From Deinococcus betulae (GTDB lineage: Bacteria > Deinococcota > Deinococci > Deinococcales > Deinococcaceae): a stretch of 59,233 nt of DNA. The stretch covers positions 1-59,233 of the forward strand of contig NZ_JAIQXU010000029.1 of the NCBI RefSeq assembly GCF_020166395.1, read 5' to 3'. The notes under the pieces were generated by a model, which saw nothing but the letters and a program-made list of their open reading frames with translations, made no database searches and was not told the DNA's origin. The position numbers were made by a program, and so were the translations under genes. This document shows positions 32,990-45,086 of this stretch, in pieces (position 1 is the first letter of the stretch; each line of letters begins with the position of its first letter).

Positions 32990-33826
32990 ATGAAATTCGG
33001 AGTGATTGGCGCTGGACAGATGGGCGGCGGGATTGCCCAGGTCGCCGCACAAAGCGGTTTTACGGTGGTCGTGCAGGACATGAAGCAGGAATTTCTGGAC
33101 CGGGGCCAGGGTGTTATTCAGAAGTCTCTGACCAAGCTGCATGAGAAGGGGAAGCTGCAACACACCCCTGAAACGATCCTGGGCCGTATCCACTTCACCA
33201 CCGACCTGGCCGACTTTGCCGACTGCGATCTAGTGGTGGAAGCCATCGTAGAGAACGAGGCGGTTAAGGCCGACCTGTTCCAGCAACTGGGGCAGATTGT
33301 TAAGCCGGACGGCATCCTGGCCAGCAACACCAGTTCCATTCCGATTACCAGCTTGGCGACGGCCAGCGGGCGCCCAGAGCGCTTTATCGGTATGCACTTC
33401 ATGAACCCGGTGCCGCTGATGCAACTCGTTGAAGTGATCCGCGGCTATAAAACCAGCGACGAGACCGCGCGCATCGTGACCGAAACCGCCACTGCAATGG
33501 GCAAGACGCCGCTGTCCTGCAACGATTTCCCCGGCTTTGTCTCCAACCGCATCCTGATGCCCATGCTCAACGAGGCCATTCAGTGCGTCATGGAAGGCGT
33601 CGCCGAGCCCGAGGCCATTGACGGCATCATGAAGCTGGGCATGAACCATCCGATGGGACCGCTCACCCTGGCCGACTTCATCGGCCTGGACACCTGCTTG
33701 GCCATCATGGAGGTGCTGCATAAGGGCCTGGGAGACGACAAGTACCGTCCCAGTCCGTTGCTGCGCAAGATGGTGCAGGCCGGGCTGCTGGGCCGCAAGA
33801 GTGGTCAAGGCTTTTACACCTACTGA
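32990..33826 (+). CDS. 3-hydroxybutyryl-CoA dehydrogenase
   Basis: A 278-residue NAD(P)-dependent dehydrogenase. The Rossmann motif [20 protein letters not shown] is at the N-terminus. It continues with [13 protein letters not shown] (active-site Ser region), [19 protein letters not shown] with the catalytic His, and [18 protein letters not shown]. It oxidises (S)-3-hydroxybutyryl-CoA to acetoacetyl-CoA, which the neighbouring thiolase can cleave. AAGGA precedes the ATG. Size and motifs fit the Hbd/PaaH family. Confidence 0.93.
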   Translation: MKFGVIGAGQMGGGIAQVAAQSGFTVVVQDMKQEFLDRGQGVIQKSLTKLHEKGKLQHTPETILGRIHFTTDLADFADCDLVVEAIVENEAVKADLFQQLGQIVKPDGILASNTSSIPITSLATASGRPERFIGMHFMNPVPLMQLVEVIRGYKTSDETARIVTETATAMGKTPLSCNDFPGFVSNRILMPMLNEAIQCVMEGVAEPEAIDGIMKLGMNHPMGPLTLADFIGLDTCLAIMEVLHKGLGDDKYRPSPLLRKMVQAGLLGRKSGQGFYTY

Positions 33827-33886
33827 CGCTTCGCCGCCTGACTCGGCTCATGGCCCACGGGCGCCCCTGTGTTAGAACGGGGGCCG

Positions 33887-34711
33887 ATGAAACAATTCTG
33901 GTGGAGCGTGGCGGCGTTGGGTGCCCTGAGTTTGAGTGGAGCGGCCAGCGCCGCTGACGTGCGCCTGGGGCTAAACAGCTCGCTGGGTCTGGGCTGTCAG
34001 GTGGCTGGGGTGCGCGCGGGGGTGCAAGAAGGCCGGCTGGGCTTTTATGGCCAGGCGGCCTTCTGCCTGAGCAACGTGGAGGGCCGGGCGGGCGGCGCCG
34101 CGTTTGGGGTAGGGGCCAGCTTCGATATTTTCAGTACGGCTGGCCTAACCGCCTACGCGCTGCTTGGGGGCGACGTGCAGAATGGCACTGCGGTGGTGCA
34201 TGGGGGCCTGGGCCTGCGCTACGGAGTCCCGCTGGTGCCGGTGGAGGCGTATGTCGAGGCGGGCGTGCAGCGCATCAATACGCCACTTCAGGCCATCTTT
34301 GGGCCGCGCCTGGCCCTGGGCGTGAACTACAAAGTCAATGTGGCGAACCTACAGGGCACCCTGCCCACAGCGGCGCCAGCAGGCGAGGTCAGCAGCACGG
34401 GCGCGCCGGCCAGCTGTCAATTGACCCCCGAGCAGGATGCTATTGGGGCGCAGACCACAGCGGCGGCAGCAGCCGAATCTGCCCTTTCAGCGGCGGCTGG
34501 GGCCTACGCCGCTGGCTTCTCTAACTTCTCCTACAAGGTGACCACGACGAGCAGCAGGGTCGTGGGCAACAGTGCCGTGGTGAGGGGCAGCGTCACCATC
34601 AGCCTGACCTCACGCAGCAGTGGTGAGCGCATCACAGACACCTACAGCGGCATCATCACCCTGGAGCGCGCCGACTGCGGGTGGGTGGCCACCGGCTACA
34701 GCCGCGAATAA
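33887..34711 (+). CDS. Exported beta-rich protein, unknown
   Basis: A 274-residue product with a signal peptide (MKQFWWSVAALGALSLSGAA, ending ASA-AD). Residues about 24-165 are Gly-rich and strand-like with alternating aromatic/hydrophobic residues (AYALLGGDVQNGTAVVHGG), suggesting an outer-membrane beta-barrel. A linker follows, then a helix-strand C-terminal domain (AAAAAESALSAAAGAYAAGF, TSSRVVGNSAVVRGSVTIS). Deinococcus has an outer membrane, so a surface role is plausible. The closer ATG with GGGGG upstream was chosen. Confidence 0.7.
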   Translation: MKQFWWSVAALGALSLSGAASAADVRLGLNSSLGLGCQVAGVRAGVQEGRLGFYGQAAFCLSNVEGRAGGAAFGVGASFDIFSTAGLTAYALLGGDVQNGTAVVHGGLGLRYGVPLVPVEAYVEAGVQRINTPLQAIFGPRLALGVNYKVNVANLQGTLPTAAPAGEVSSTGAPASCQLTPEQDAIGAQTTAAAAAESALSAAAGAYAAGFSNFSYKVTTTSSRVVGNSAVVRGSVTISLTSRSSGERITDTYSGIITLERADCGWVATGYSRE

Positions 34712-34714
34712 CAG

Positions 34715-34765
34715 GCAGAAGCTGGGGAAGCAGGCCACATGCGGGCTTGCTTCCCCAGCTTCTGC
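34715..34765. repeat. Long perfect hairpin (18-bp arms)
   Basis: Arms GCAGAAGCTGGGGAAGCA (34715-34732) and TGCTTCCCCAGCTTCTGC (34748-34765), loop 15 nt, directly behind the stop of the exported protein and before the metallo-hydrolase start. It can work as a terminator without a long T tract. Confidence 0.75.
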
Positions 34766-34785
34766 TTCATGGCATCATCGGGCGC

Positions 34786-35466
34786 GTGACTGTCGTCGTC
34801 CGGCCTCTGTACGCCAACGTCTTCCTGCTGACCACGCCGCAAGGCCGGCTGCTGGTGGACAGCGGCGCAGCGTGGTATGCCCCGGCTTTTGCGGGGCTGC
34901 TGCGGGCCTTTGTTCCAGACGCCCTGCTGCTCACGCACGCACATGTGGACCACGCTGGTAGCGCCTTTCTGGCCGCTCGCGCCGGCGTGCCAGTGCTGGC
35001 GCATCCACTGGAACATCCGGCCCTGCTGGGTCAGGTGCATGACCTGCCCTACCCGGCCCGCCGCCCAGAACTGGGGCGCGTGATTTCCCGTCTGCACCCC
35101 AAGGTGCCGGCCGCCGCGCTACGGGCCATCCTGCCGGGCGAAGACGTGTTGGGCTGGGAGGTGGTTCATCTGCCGGGGCATACCGCTGGGCAGATCGGGG
35201 TGCGCCGGGGGGATACGCTGATCGCCGCTGACGCCGTGGTGAGCGCCTCAGATGGCGCTCATCTGCCGAGAGCCGCCTACAACCATGACCATAACCAGGC
35301 GCTGGCGACCCTCAAACGTATCGCCGCGATGGACACCAGCGTCATCTGGCCCGGCCACGGCGGTGTCCTGAGCCGCGCCCAGGTGGCCGCGCGGGCCGTG
35401 CGTGACGATGAAGCGTCAGGGTTATCGGCTGGAACTGCGCGGAGAGGAAACTCAGGGCCAGCCTGA
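34786..35466 (+). CDS. Metallo-beta-lactamase-fold hydrolase
   Basis: A 226-residue product from GTG. The MBL metal motif is THAHVDHAG; further conserved positions are VVHLPGHTAGQIGV (His), IAADAVVS (Asp) and WPGHGGVL (His). It is probably a glyoxalase II-like or related hydrolase; the substrate is unknown. CATCAT lies 7 nt before the GTG as a weak leaderless promoter. The last ~20 residues (EASGLSAGTARRGNSGPA) look like an unstructured addition. Confidence 0.85.
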   Translation: MTVVVRPLYANVFLLTTPQGRLLVDSGAAWYAPAFAGLLRAFVPDALLLTHAHVDHAGSAFLAARAGVPVLAHPLEHPALLGQVHDLPYPARRPELGRVISRLHPKVPAAALRAILPGEDVLGWEVVHLPGHTAGQIGVRRGDTLIAADAVVSASDGAHLPRAAYNHDHNQALATLKRIAAMDTSVIWPGHGGVLSRAQVAARAVRDDEASGLSAGTARRGNSGPA

Positions 35467-35638
35467 AGAACGCAGAAGCCAAAGAGGTAGATTCTCAAGG
35501 TATTCGGGGAAAGCGACGCAGATTGCGCATGCTCTCGTCCTGGCAGCGGAATCCAGAGCGGCCAGCGGTGATGACCCTTCAGCGTTTCTCAGGCGAACGA
35601 AGTCAGTGACAAGAGACGGCAGTGCCAACGGCATTTAG
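35402..35638 (+). CDS. Doubtful small ORF
   Basis: Reads 78 aa, Arg/Gln/Ser-rich (RLELRGEETQGQPEERRSQR), overlapping the end of the MBL gene. No ribosome binding site or leaderless box is clear, and its stop lies inside a hairpin. More probably non-coding; listed because nothing else fills this space. Confidence 0.2.
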   Translation: MTMKRQGYRLELRGEETQGQPEERRSQRGRFSRYSGKATQIAHALVLAAESRAASGDDPSAFLRRTKSVTRDGSANGI

Positions 35639-35670
35639 GAGGGTTTTTGGTCCCTCAATGCCGTTGGCAC
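35622..35670. terminator. Long hairpin, likely bidirectional terminator
   Basis: Arms GTGCCAACGGCAT (35622-35634) and ATGCCGTTGGCAC (35658-35670), with inner AGGG/CCCT pairing around TTTTTGG. It lies between convergent genes (MBL rightward, pgi leftward), so it could stop both. Confidence 0.6.
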
Positions 35671-35792
35671 CCACTGTTGGGTTCCCTGCTTTCTTGCCCT
35701 CCTGCTCATGAGGGGACAAAGGGCCGGGGCCTCACCGGGTTAGCGGCGATCCTGCGCCGACCTGGCCCATGACCGCCCTGCCCCCCGCCTCC

Positions 35793-37424
35793 CTATCTCC
35801 TGGCCCGGTAATGCCGAATCAAGGCATTTGTGCTGCTGTCATGGTGTAACTCTGGCGTCCCGGCGCCGTGCAACTCGGGCACAATCTGACTTGCCAGCAC
35901 CTTGCCCAGCTCCACACCCCACTGGTCGAAGGAGTTGATGTTCCACACAGCGCCCTGCACAAAGACCTTGTGTTCGTACAGGGCGATCAGGGCGCCCAGG
36001 ATGCGGGGGGTCAGGCGGTCAGCCAGGATGGTGTTCGTGGGCCGGTTGCCGTCAAAGACGCGGTGCGGGGCCAGGTCAGCCAGAACGCCCTCGGCCAGCA
36101 CCCGCTCCAGCGATTTGCCAAACGCCAGGGCCTCGGTCTGGGCAAAGACGTTGGCCATCAGGAGGTCGTGGTGCGGCGCCCCATTCGGTAGCGGCAGAGG
36201 ATTGAGGGTCTGGCAGAAGCCGATAAAGTCGCAGGGAATCAGCTGGGTACCCTGGTGAATCAGCTGGTAGAAGGCGTGCTGACCGTTCGTGCCCGGCTGG
36301 CCCCAGATGACGGGGCCGGTTTGATAGTCCACCTCCTGCCCGTCCAGCGTGATGTGCTTGCCGTTGCTCTCCATGTCCAGCTGCTGCAGGTAAGCCGGAA
36401 AATAGGCGAGGTACTGATCATAGGGCAGGACGGCGTGCGTGGCCGCCCCGAAAAAGTTGTGATACCAGACGCCCAGCATCGCCAGCAGCACCGGCAGGTT
36501 CTGTTCCAGCGGCGCTGCGCGGAAATGCTCGTCCATCTCGTGAAAGCCGGCCAGGAGCTCGTGAAAGTGCGCCGGGCCCACCGCCAGCATCAGGCTCAGG
36601 CCGATGGCGCTGTCCAGGGAGTAGCGGCCCCCCACCCAATCCCAGAAGCCGAACATGTTGGCCGGGTCAATACCGAAGGCCTGCACGGCCGCCGCATTGG
36701 TAGACACGGCGGCAAAATGCCGGGCCACAGCGGCCTCGTCCCCCAGCGCCGAGAGCAGCCAGCTGCGGGCCGAGGCCGCGTTCGCCATCGTTTCCTGGGT
36801 GGTGAACGTCTTGGAACTGACGATAAACAGCGTTTGTGCTGGGTCGAGGTCGCGGGTCTTTTCGACCAGGTCAGTGCCGTCCACATTCGAGACGAAGCGC
36901 AGCGTCAGGTCGCGCTGGGCATAGTGCTTTAAGGCTTCGGCGGCCATCACTGGCCCCAGGTCGCTGCCGCCAATGCCGATGTTGACAATGTTGCGGATAG
37001 GCTGGCCAGTAAAGCCGCGCCACTGGCCGCCGCGCACGGCCTCCGCAAAGGTCGCCATGCGGCCCAGCACCTCCTGCACATCGGGGACGACGTTGCGGCC
37101 GTTCACCAAGACGCTCGCTCCCCCCGGCGCCCGCAGGGCCGTATGCAGCACGGCGCGGCCCTCGGTCACGTTGATCGTGTCGCCGGCCAGCATGGCGTCA
37201 CGTCTGGCCTCAACGCCTACTGTGCGCGCCAGGTCAAAGAGCAGGCGCAGGGTCTCGCCGGTTACGCGATTCTTGCTGTAGTCCAGATAAAGGCCGGCGC
37301 CCTCGGCCCGCAGCGTCTCGCCGCGCGCTAGGTCGGCGTCAAACAGGTCCCGCATCGTCGTGGCCGCCAGGTCGCGGTGGTGGTTCAGCAGGGCCTGCCA
37401 GGCGGGGGTCTGAGTGATGGTCAT
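35793..37424 (-). CDS. pgi: Glucose-6-phosphate isomerase
   Basis: A 543-residue product with PGI signatures: [34 protein letters not shown] (phosphate binding), [59 protein letters not shown], and the C-terminal [15 protein letters not shown]. It converts glucose-6-phosphate and fructose-6-phosphate in glycolysis/gluconeogenesis. The ATG at 37424 has GGGAGAGC upstream; the longer open frame adds a non-homologous stretch. It lies in the same region as glgB, also sugar-phosphate linked. Confidence 0.96.
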   Translation of the reverse strand: MTITQTPAWQALLNHHRDLAATTMRDLFDADLARGETLRAEGAGLYLDYSKNRVTGETLRLLFDLARTVGVEARRDAMLAGDTINVTEGRAVLHTALRAPGGASVLVNGRNVVPDVQEVLGRMATFAEAVRGGQWRGFTGQPIRNIVNIGIGGSDLGPVMAAEALKHYAQRDLTLRFVSNVDGTDLVEKTRDLDPAQTLFIVSSKTFTTQETMANAASARSWLLSALGDEAAVARHFAAVSTNAAAVQAFGIDPANMFGFWDWVGGRYSLDSAIGLSLMLAVGPAHFHELLAGFHEMDEHFRAAPLEQNLPVLLAMLGVWYHNFFGAATHAVLPYDQYLAYFPAYLQQLDMESNGKHITLDGQEVDYQTGPVIWGQPGTNGQHAFYQLIHQGTQLIPCDFIGFCQTLNPLPLPNGAPHHDLLMANVFAQTEALAFGKSLERVLAEGVLADLAPHRVFDGNRPTNTILADRLTPRILGALIALYEHKVFVQGAVWNINSFDQWGVELGKVLASQIVPELHGAGTPELHHDSSTNALIRHYRARR

Positions 37425-37584
37425 GCGCTCTCCCTTTGGGTAGGCGGGGAAAAAGCCTGCCCTGAACGTCCGGGAGCATACCTGTTGCGCCCCCACGCCC
37501 GCGCCGGGGCTGTCCACATCCCGCACTCACCCTGTTCTTAGGGCCGTCAGAGAATTGTGCGAAGTCACCGCCTACCCTGGGTCT

Positions 37585-37794
37585 ATGACCAGGAAGGCCA
37601 GGGACGCGGCGCAGTCGACATGGGGGGTATGGGGTACGCCCTACCTGAATGACGACCCCCGTCCCCAGACCCCCCCCCAGCCAGAAGCGGCCCGCCCGCT
37701 CTCGCCGGAAGCCATTCGCCGCGCCATTCAGGCTGAAGAGCAGCGTCAGGTCTTCGCGCTGCTGGGCCGCCTGCGCCGGGGCCGACCCTCGTAA
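37585..37794 (+). CDS. Small hypothetical protein
   Basis: A 69-residue product. TACCCT lies 6 nt before the ATG, the leaderless pattern, which supports the start. The sequence is Pro-rich in the middle (YLNDDPRPQTPPQPEAARPL) and ends in a basic helix (AIRRAIQAEEQRQVFALLGRLRRG). A repeat element begins immediately behind the stop codon. No family recognised. Confidence 0.55.
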   Translation: MTRKARDAAQSTWGVWGTPYLNDDPRPQTPPQPEAARPLSPEAIRRAIQAEEQRQVFALLGRLRRGRPS

Positions 37795-37928
37795 GACGGA
37801 TTGCCGCTTCATGACGGCATAGCTGAAAAGGGACTGCCCGCGCTTCCAGAGCGCAACATCTGTAGCCTCTCCTTCTCGCTCTGCTCGAATTTTACCCGGC
37901 AGAAGGCCCGGTTCAACCGGAGTCCGTA
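37795..37928 (-). repeat. MITE-like repeat, copy in minus orientation
   Basis: About 134 bp with ends ACGGATT...GGAGTCCGTA. Its reverse complement shares the ends and the core AGAGCGAGAAGGA...CAGATG...GGAAGCGC with the copies at 44123 and 48574. It starts one base behind the stop of the small gene. The rest of the gap up to 38111 holds no other feature. Confidence 0.65.
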
Positions 37929-38111
37929 GGACACTCGCGTTTTTTAGGCCACGCGGCCCCGCGCTTATCAGGCGTCAGGGGCCGCGTTCCATTTGGCAGG
38001 CCGCCGGCCCTTCCATCTGACCTCTGGCCGCGCTTGAATGCAGCCGTCTGTTTCTCTCTGCCTCTTGCCAGTGCTGCGGAGGCTTCTCGCGCTGCTTTCT
38101 GGAGTGTTCCC

Positions 38112-40771
<2,660 letters not shown>

Positions 40772-41357
40772 AGCGCGCGGCGATTGAGACGAATTGTTGA
40801 GTCGGTTCTGATTTCGACACTGCCTGACCCCCACCGTTTGCCTAAGCGGTGGGGTCAGACTGTTCCGAATACGCCACGAACTGGTTCACCTTCGCAGAGC
40901 GGCCAGAAGGAGCAAAACGCCCCTCCGCGCGTGGCATTTACACCTGCGTTCCGGGTTGTTCGTGGGAGAGAGAGCCGTTCGCGTCAGGTGTTGCCTTTAT
41001 GCCCCCTGAGCCTGTGGCTCACTGCGACTATTTCGCCTCAAAGGCTAGTCGGGAACTTCTGCAGCACGGGGGCGTACTTGAATTGTGACGGAAGCAGGAA
41101 TGAGCAGAAGAGCCTCCAGTTTCTTCCTGATGAACGTCATTTTTCCCTCGGCGTCCAGTCAACGCCGCAGTAGGGAGCGGAGGTCAGCGAACTCTCGTCT
41201 CAGCACCGTAGCCCAGGAGGTAACCCCCAGCTCAACCGGCAGACATGGCGTGTGCTGACCCTCAGGTGTGGTCAGTGGTCCCAGCCGGATGCCGTCCGTG
41301 TCCAGAAATCCGGCCTTTGTCCCACTCCTAATCGGACCCCGTCTCAGGAGAGTCTCC
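40772..41357. other. Long intergenic region
   Basis: About 590 bp without a convincing gene. Short open frames (for example 40784-41173) have poor composition and no start signals. It contains the hairpin at 40824-40858 behind the CoA-transferase and the Shine-Dalgarno of the next gene at its right end. Confidence 0.5.
40824..40858 (+). terminator. Hairpin terminator candidate
   Basis: CTGACCCCCACCG and CGGTGGGGTCAG arms (one bulged C) around a 10-nt loop, about 50 nt behind the CoA-transferase stop. No T tract follows. Confidence 0.5.
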
Positions 41358-41801
41358 ATGATTCATCTTTCGCAGCGCAGACTCCACATTCTCAGGGCCC
41401 TTTACCTCTACATCGTTGTTGGCTTGACCCTGTTCATCTTCATTCCCGCCCTGCTCAGTCCTGATCAGCCTTCACCCGCTGGCCTCCTACTCCGCTCCCT
41501 CATGGTTGGCACTGCCCTCCTGGCCCTGATGGGCCTGCGGTATCCAGTCAAGATGATTCCTCTGCTTCTCTTTGAGCTGTTCTGGAAGTCCATCTGGCTG
41601 CTGGCCGTGGGCCTTCCCCGCATCTTGGCCGGTTCTCTGGATGAGGGGACCATCACCGATTTGATTGCCTGCCTGATGGGCGTCATTCTGGTGCCGCTCG
41701 CGTTGCCCTGGCGTTACGTCCTCCATCAGTACTGGCAGACCCCCGGTGACCCCTGGAAGACGCCAGTGAAGGCGCATGGTCCCGCCTCTTCCAAGACCTG
41801 A
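41358..41801 (+). CDS. Multi-pass membrane protein, unknown
   Basis: A 147-residue product with about four membrane segments (LYLYIVVGLTLFIFIPALL, GLLLRSLMVGTALLALMGL, IPLLLFELFWKSIWLLAVG, IACLMGVILVPLALPWRYV). A good Shine-Dalgarno (AGGAGA) lies before the ATG at 41358. No known family is recognised. The longer frame upstream lies in the untranslated region. Confidence 0.7.
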   Translation: MIHLSQRRLHILRALYLYIVVGLTLFIFIPALLSPDQPSPAGLLLRSLMVGTALLALMGLRYPVKMIPLLLFELFWKSIWLLAVGLPRILAGSLDEGTITDLIACLMGVILVPLALPWRYVLHQYWQTPGDPWKTPVKAHGPASSKT

Positions 41802-42059
41802 CCGCTCTTCCCAGAGCAGAGGCCCGCCCACAGGCTCAAGGTGACGGCGGGCCTCAACACGTTTTGCTGGTACCAGAGCACACGGGCGCCCGTTGGTGAA
41901 TCCTGCACGGCAGCCCCGACCGCCTGTGGACGCTCATGGGCTCTCCTTCAGTCACTTTGGTCCCCTCCACCCCTCACTGCTTCCGGCCTCGTGCCCCCCG
42001 CCTTTACCTTCCCGTCAGACTGTGCCGCGCCCTGAAAGCCCACCGCTAGACTTTGCCCC

Positions 42060-43955
42060 ATGAATGAACCGCTTCCGCTGGACCACGGTCACCTGCAACA
42101 ACTCGTGACAGCGGACCTCGTGCGCCCCGACCACCTGCTGGGCGCGCACCCCACCTCCGAACATGGCGTGGACGGCGTGCGCTTTGGCGTGTGGGCGCCG
42201 AACGCGCACCACGTCAGTGTGGTGGGCGATTTTAACGGCTTCAACGGTTTTGACAACCCCCTGGAGCGCCTGGATTTTGGGTTCTGGGGCGGCTTTGTGC
42301 CCGCTGCGCGTCACGGCCAGCGCTATAAATTCCGTATCACTGGTGGCGACGGCCGCACCGAGGACAAGATGGACCCTTACGGCACCTTTTTCGAGGTGCG
42401 CCCGGCCACCGCCAGCATCATCTGGAACCAGCCCTTTACCTGGACGGACGGCGACTGGATGAAAGGCCGCGACCCCGGCTTTGAGCGTCCGGTCAGCATC
42501 TACGAGGTTCACTTGCCGTCGTGGGCCCGCCGGGACGACGGCTGGTTCATGAATTACCGCGACCTCGCGCACCGCCTGGGCGAGTACGTGGGGTACATGG
42601 GCTACACCCACGTTGAACTGCTGGGGGTCATGGAGCACCCCTTCGACGGCTCGTGGGGCTATCAGGTCACGGGGTACTACGCCCCCACCAGCCGCATGGG
42701 CAGCCCCGAGGACTTCAAGTATTTTGTCAATCACCTGCACTCTCTGGGCATCGGCGTGATTCTGGACTGGGTGCCGGGGCATTTTCCCACCGACAGCGCG
42801 GGCCTGGCCCATTTTGACGGCGGGCCTCTCTATGAATATGCCGACCCCAGACGGGGCTTTCACCAGGACTGGAATACTTACATTTTCGACTACGGCCGCA
42901 ACGAGGTCGTGATGTTCCTGATCGGCTCGGCCCTCAAGTGGCTGCAGGACTTCCACATTGACGGTCTGCGGGTGGACGCGGTGGCCAGCATGCTCTACCT
43001 GGATTTCTCACGCACAGAGTGGGTGCCCAATATCCACGGCGGGCGCGAGAACTTGGAGGCCATCGCCTTTCTCAAACGCCTCAACGAGGTTGTGCACCAC
43101 ATGGCGCCCGGCTGCATGATTGTCGCCGAGGAAAGCACTTCGTTTGCAGGTGTGACGACCCCCACCCCCTTTGGTCTGGGTTTTGACTACAAGTGGGCGA
43201 TGGGCTGGATGAACGACAGCCTGCGCTATTTCGAGCAGGACCCCATCTGGCGCAGCCACCACCACCACGCGCTGACCTTTTTTAATGCCTACCGCACCAG
43301 CGAGAACTACGTGCTGGCCATCAGCCACGATGAGGTCGTGCACCTGAAAAAGAGCATGGTCGCCAAGATGCCGGGCGACTGGTACGCCCAGCGGGCCGGC
43401 TACCGCGCCTTTCTGGCCTTGATGTGGGCCACCCCCGGCAAGAAACTGCTGTTCATGGGCCAGGAGTTTGCCCAGCCGACCGAGTGGAACCACGACGCCG
43501 GCCTGCCCTGGCACCTGGCCGACCACCTCGACCACCGGGGCGTGATGAATCTGGTGCGGCGCCTCAATGGGCTGTACCGCACCCGCAGCGACTGGCATGT
43601 GTCTGAGACAAAAGAAGAGGGGCTGCTGTGGGTCAGCGCAGATGATGTTGAGCAGAGCGTCTACGCCTTCGTGCGCCGTGACCACCAGAGCGGCGCCTGG
43701 AGCGTCGTGGTGGCCAACCTGACGCCCGTGTACCGCGAAGCGTATCCCACCGGTGTGCCCCAGGGCGGCGAGTACCGTCTGCTGCTGTCCACCGATGACG
43801 GCGAGTACGGCGGCTTTGGCACCCAGCAGCCGAACCTCAGTGCCAGTGACGAAGGCTGGCACGGCCAGACCCACCACCTGCGCCTAAACCTGCCGCCCAA
43901 CAGCGTGCTGGTGCTGGCGCCCATAGAGGCAACCGTGACGAGCGACGACCGCTAA
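42060..43955 (+). CDS. glgB: 1,4-alpha-glucan branching enzyme
   Basis: A 631-residue GH13 enzyme. An N-terminal CBM48 domain (VRFGVWAPNAHHVSVVGDFNG) leads into the barrel: VELLGVMEHPFDGSWGYQVTGYYAPTS, FHIDGLRVDAVASMLY with the nucleophile Asp, MIVAEESTSF with the acid/base Glu, and LAISHDEVVH with the third Asp. A C-terminal beta domain follows. It makes alpha-1,6 branches in glycogen. TAGACT lies 7 nt before the ATG (leaderless). Confidence 0.95.
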   Translation: MNEPLPLDHGHLQQLVTADLVRPDHLLGAHPTSEHGVDGVRFGVWAPNAHHVSVVGDFNGFNGFDNPLERLDFGFWGGFVPAARHGQRYKFRITGGDGRTEDKMDPYGTFFEVRPATASIIWNQPFTWTDGDWMKGRDPGFERPVSIYEVHLPSWARRDDGWFMNYRDLAHRLGEYVGYMGYTHVELLGVMEHPFDGSWGYQVTGYYAPTSRMGSPEDFKYFVNHLHSLGIGVILDWVPGHFPTDSAGLAHFDGGPLYEYADPRRGFHQDWNTYIFDYGRNEVVMFLIGSALKWLQDFHIDGLRVDAVASMLYLDFSRTEWVPNIHGGRENLEAIAFLKRLNEVVHHMAPGCMIVAEESTSFAGVTTPTPFGLGFDYKWAMGWMNDSLRYFEQDPIWRSHHHHALTFFNAYRTSENYVLAISHDEVVHLKKSMVAKMPGDWYAQRAGYRAFLALMWATPGKKLLFMGQEFAQPTEWNHDAGLPWHLADHLDHRGVMNLVRRLNGLYRTRSDWHVSETKEEGLLWVSADDVEQSVYAFVRRDHQSGAWSVVVANLTPVYREAYPTGVPQGGEYRLLLSTDDGEYGGFGTQQPNLSASDEGWHGQTHHLRLNLPPNSVLVLAPIEATVTSDDR

Positions 43956-44437
43956 GAGCGGTACAGCAGCGAGAAAGGCACCGGGGTCTGGGCCTGAGGT
44001 GGCCCTCAAGGTTCTTGAGCGGCAGGGTTTGTGAACCATGGCCCGAGTGCCATAGGGCTAGCGCCTAGCCTTCAAGGGAAGGGAACCCTGTGCATTGGCC
44101 CTCAGTGGCCCGGACTGCACGGATACGGACCTCGATTGAATTGAGCAGAATGCCAGGTGGAATCTGAGCGGACTCGGAAAGCTCCGCAGCAGGGGGAGAA
44201 GGAACAGATGCAGATTTCGCGGTATGGAAGCGCAGACGGTGCCTTTTCGGCTGAGCTGTAATTAAGTGGAATCCGCATGAGAGGAGGGGTCAGGGCGGTC
44301 AGCACAGGCAACAAGCGGGGGGAATTGGGCGTCCTGGCAGCTTCCTTACGGAGCCTGGGATGGTGGCGGTGGATGTCGGCGCACTCGCTCGCTTCTGCGC
44401 GCGCGGCCTGGGCCGCTTCCTGTGGTCTCATGCGGGC
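43956..44437. other. Intergenic region with repeat copy
   Basis: No gene is seen apart from the MITE-like repeat at 44123-44278. Several open frames exist on the minus strand, but they read through the repeat and are not coding-like. Confidence 0.5.
44123..44278 (+). repeat. MITE-like repeat, plus orientation
   Basis: 156 bp, starting ATACGGACC and ending GGAATCCGCAT. It lines up without gaps over its full length with the 156-bp copy at 48574, with perhaps one base in six different. The ends are inverted (ATACGGA/TCCGTAT type). Confidence 0.85.
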
Positions 44438-44716
44438 ATGACCCCTCCTGACCCTGCCCCCCGCCCGGCGCCGGATGGCCTGACCATCCTGAGTTTTGCG
44501 TTGCTGGCGCTGCTGGCTGCTTTGCTGCTGTGGCCGCTGCTGACTGGTGGCGCGCTGCCCAGCTCCGCTGTGGTGGGCGGGGTGCTGCTGGCCCGGTTGG
44601 GGGTCCAGGTGCTGCGGGCCCGCCACGATGAACGCCTGCGCCGCCCGGCCAGCTGGGCCATAGATCTGCTGCTGATCGCCCTGATTTTTGGTCAGATCAG
44701 CCGTCAACCGAGCTGA
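44438..44716 (+). CDS. Small membrane protein, unknown
   Basis: A 92-residue product. A proline-rich start (MTPPDPAPRPAPDGLT) is followed by three hydrophobic segments (ILSFALLALLAALLLWPLL, AVVGGVLLARLGVQVL, WAIDLLLIALIFGQI). TCTCAT lies 6 nt before the ATG, a weak leaderless box. No family is recognised. Confidence 0.6.
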   Translation: MTPPDPAPRPAPDGLTILSFALLALLAALLLWPLLTGGALPSSAVVGGVLLARLGVQVLRARHDERLRRPASWAIDLLLIALIFGQISRQPS

Positions 44717-45086
44717 GACGAGGAGACTCCTCGCTCGGCTTCGACACTGCCCAAGTGCAGTCGAAGACTACGGCAGTGTGATTCAACATCATTCCCACTC
44801 CAGACGAGGACAGTACAGAACGTTCTGCGCCTCACCTGCCCATCGAACCTCAGGAGCAGAGTGGGGCCATTCTACGGGGAGCCCGGCGACTCTTCGCCTT
44901 GCCATGTACCCGAGCCAGTGGGTCAGCTGTGCTGCTGGTGCTGACCCACAGCGGTTTGGCTTGAACTGATTGTCGCAGCCCAACGTCACGACGGTCTTAA
45001 GAGCCTGAAGGTCAGATGTGAGCATAGGCACAGTTGTCCAGCCCGTTCTAACCTCGCGTCAGGATGGCGCGGGCACAATGGCGCGC
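44717..45086. other. Intergenic region with hairpin
   Basis: No convincing gene. It contains a hairpin at 44918-44949 with arms GTGGGTCAGC and GCTGACCCAC, and the apbE promoter box CACAAT at its right end. Confidence 0.5.
44918..44949. repeat. Inverted repeat (10-bp arms)
   Basis: GTGGGTCAGC, a 12-nt loop, GCTGACCCAC. It has no T tract; a structural or terminator role is open. Confidence 0.55.

Noticed and set aside
40784..41173. A 129-aa gene in the intergenic region
   Set aside because: No start signal, mixed composition, and it begins by reading through a hairpin; better treated as untranslated.
44789..45031. An 80-aa minus-strand gene
   Set aside because: No ribosome site or -10 box, and it reads through an inverted repeat.
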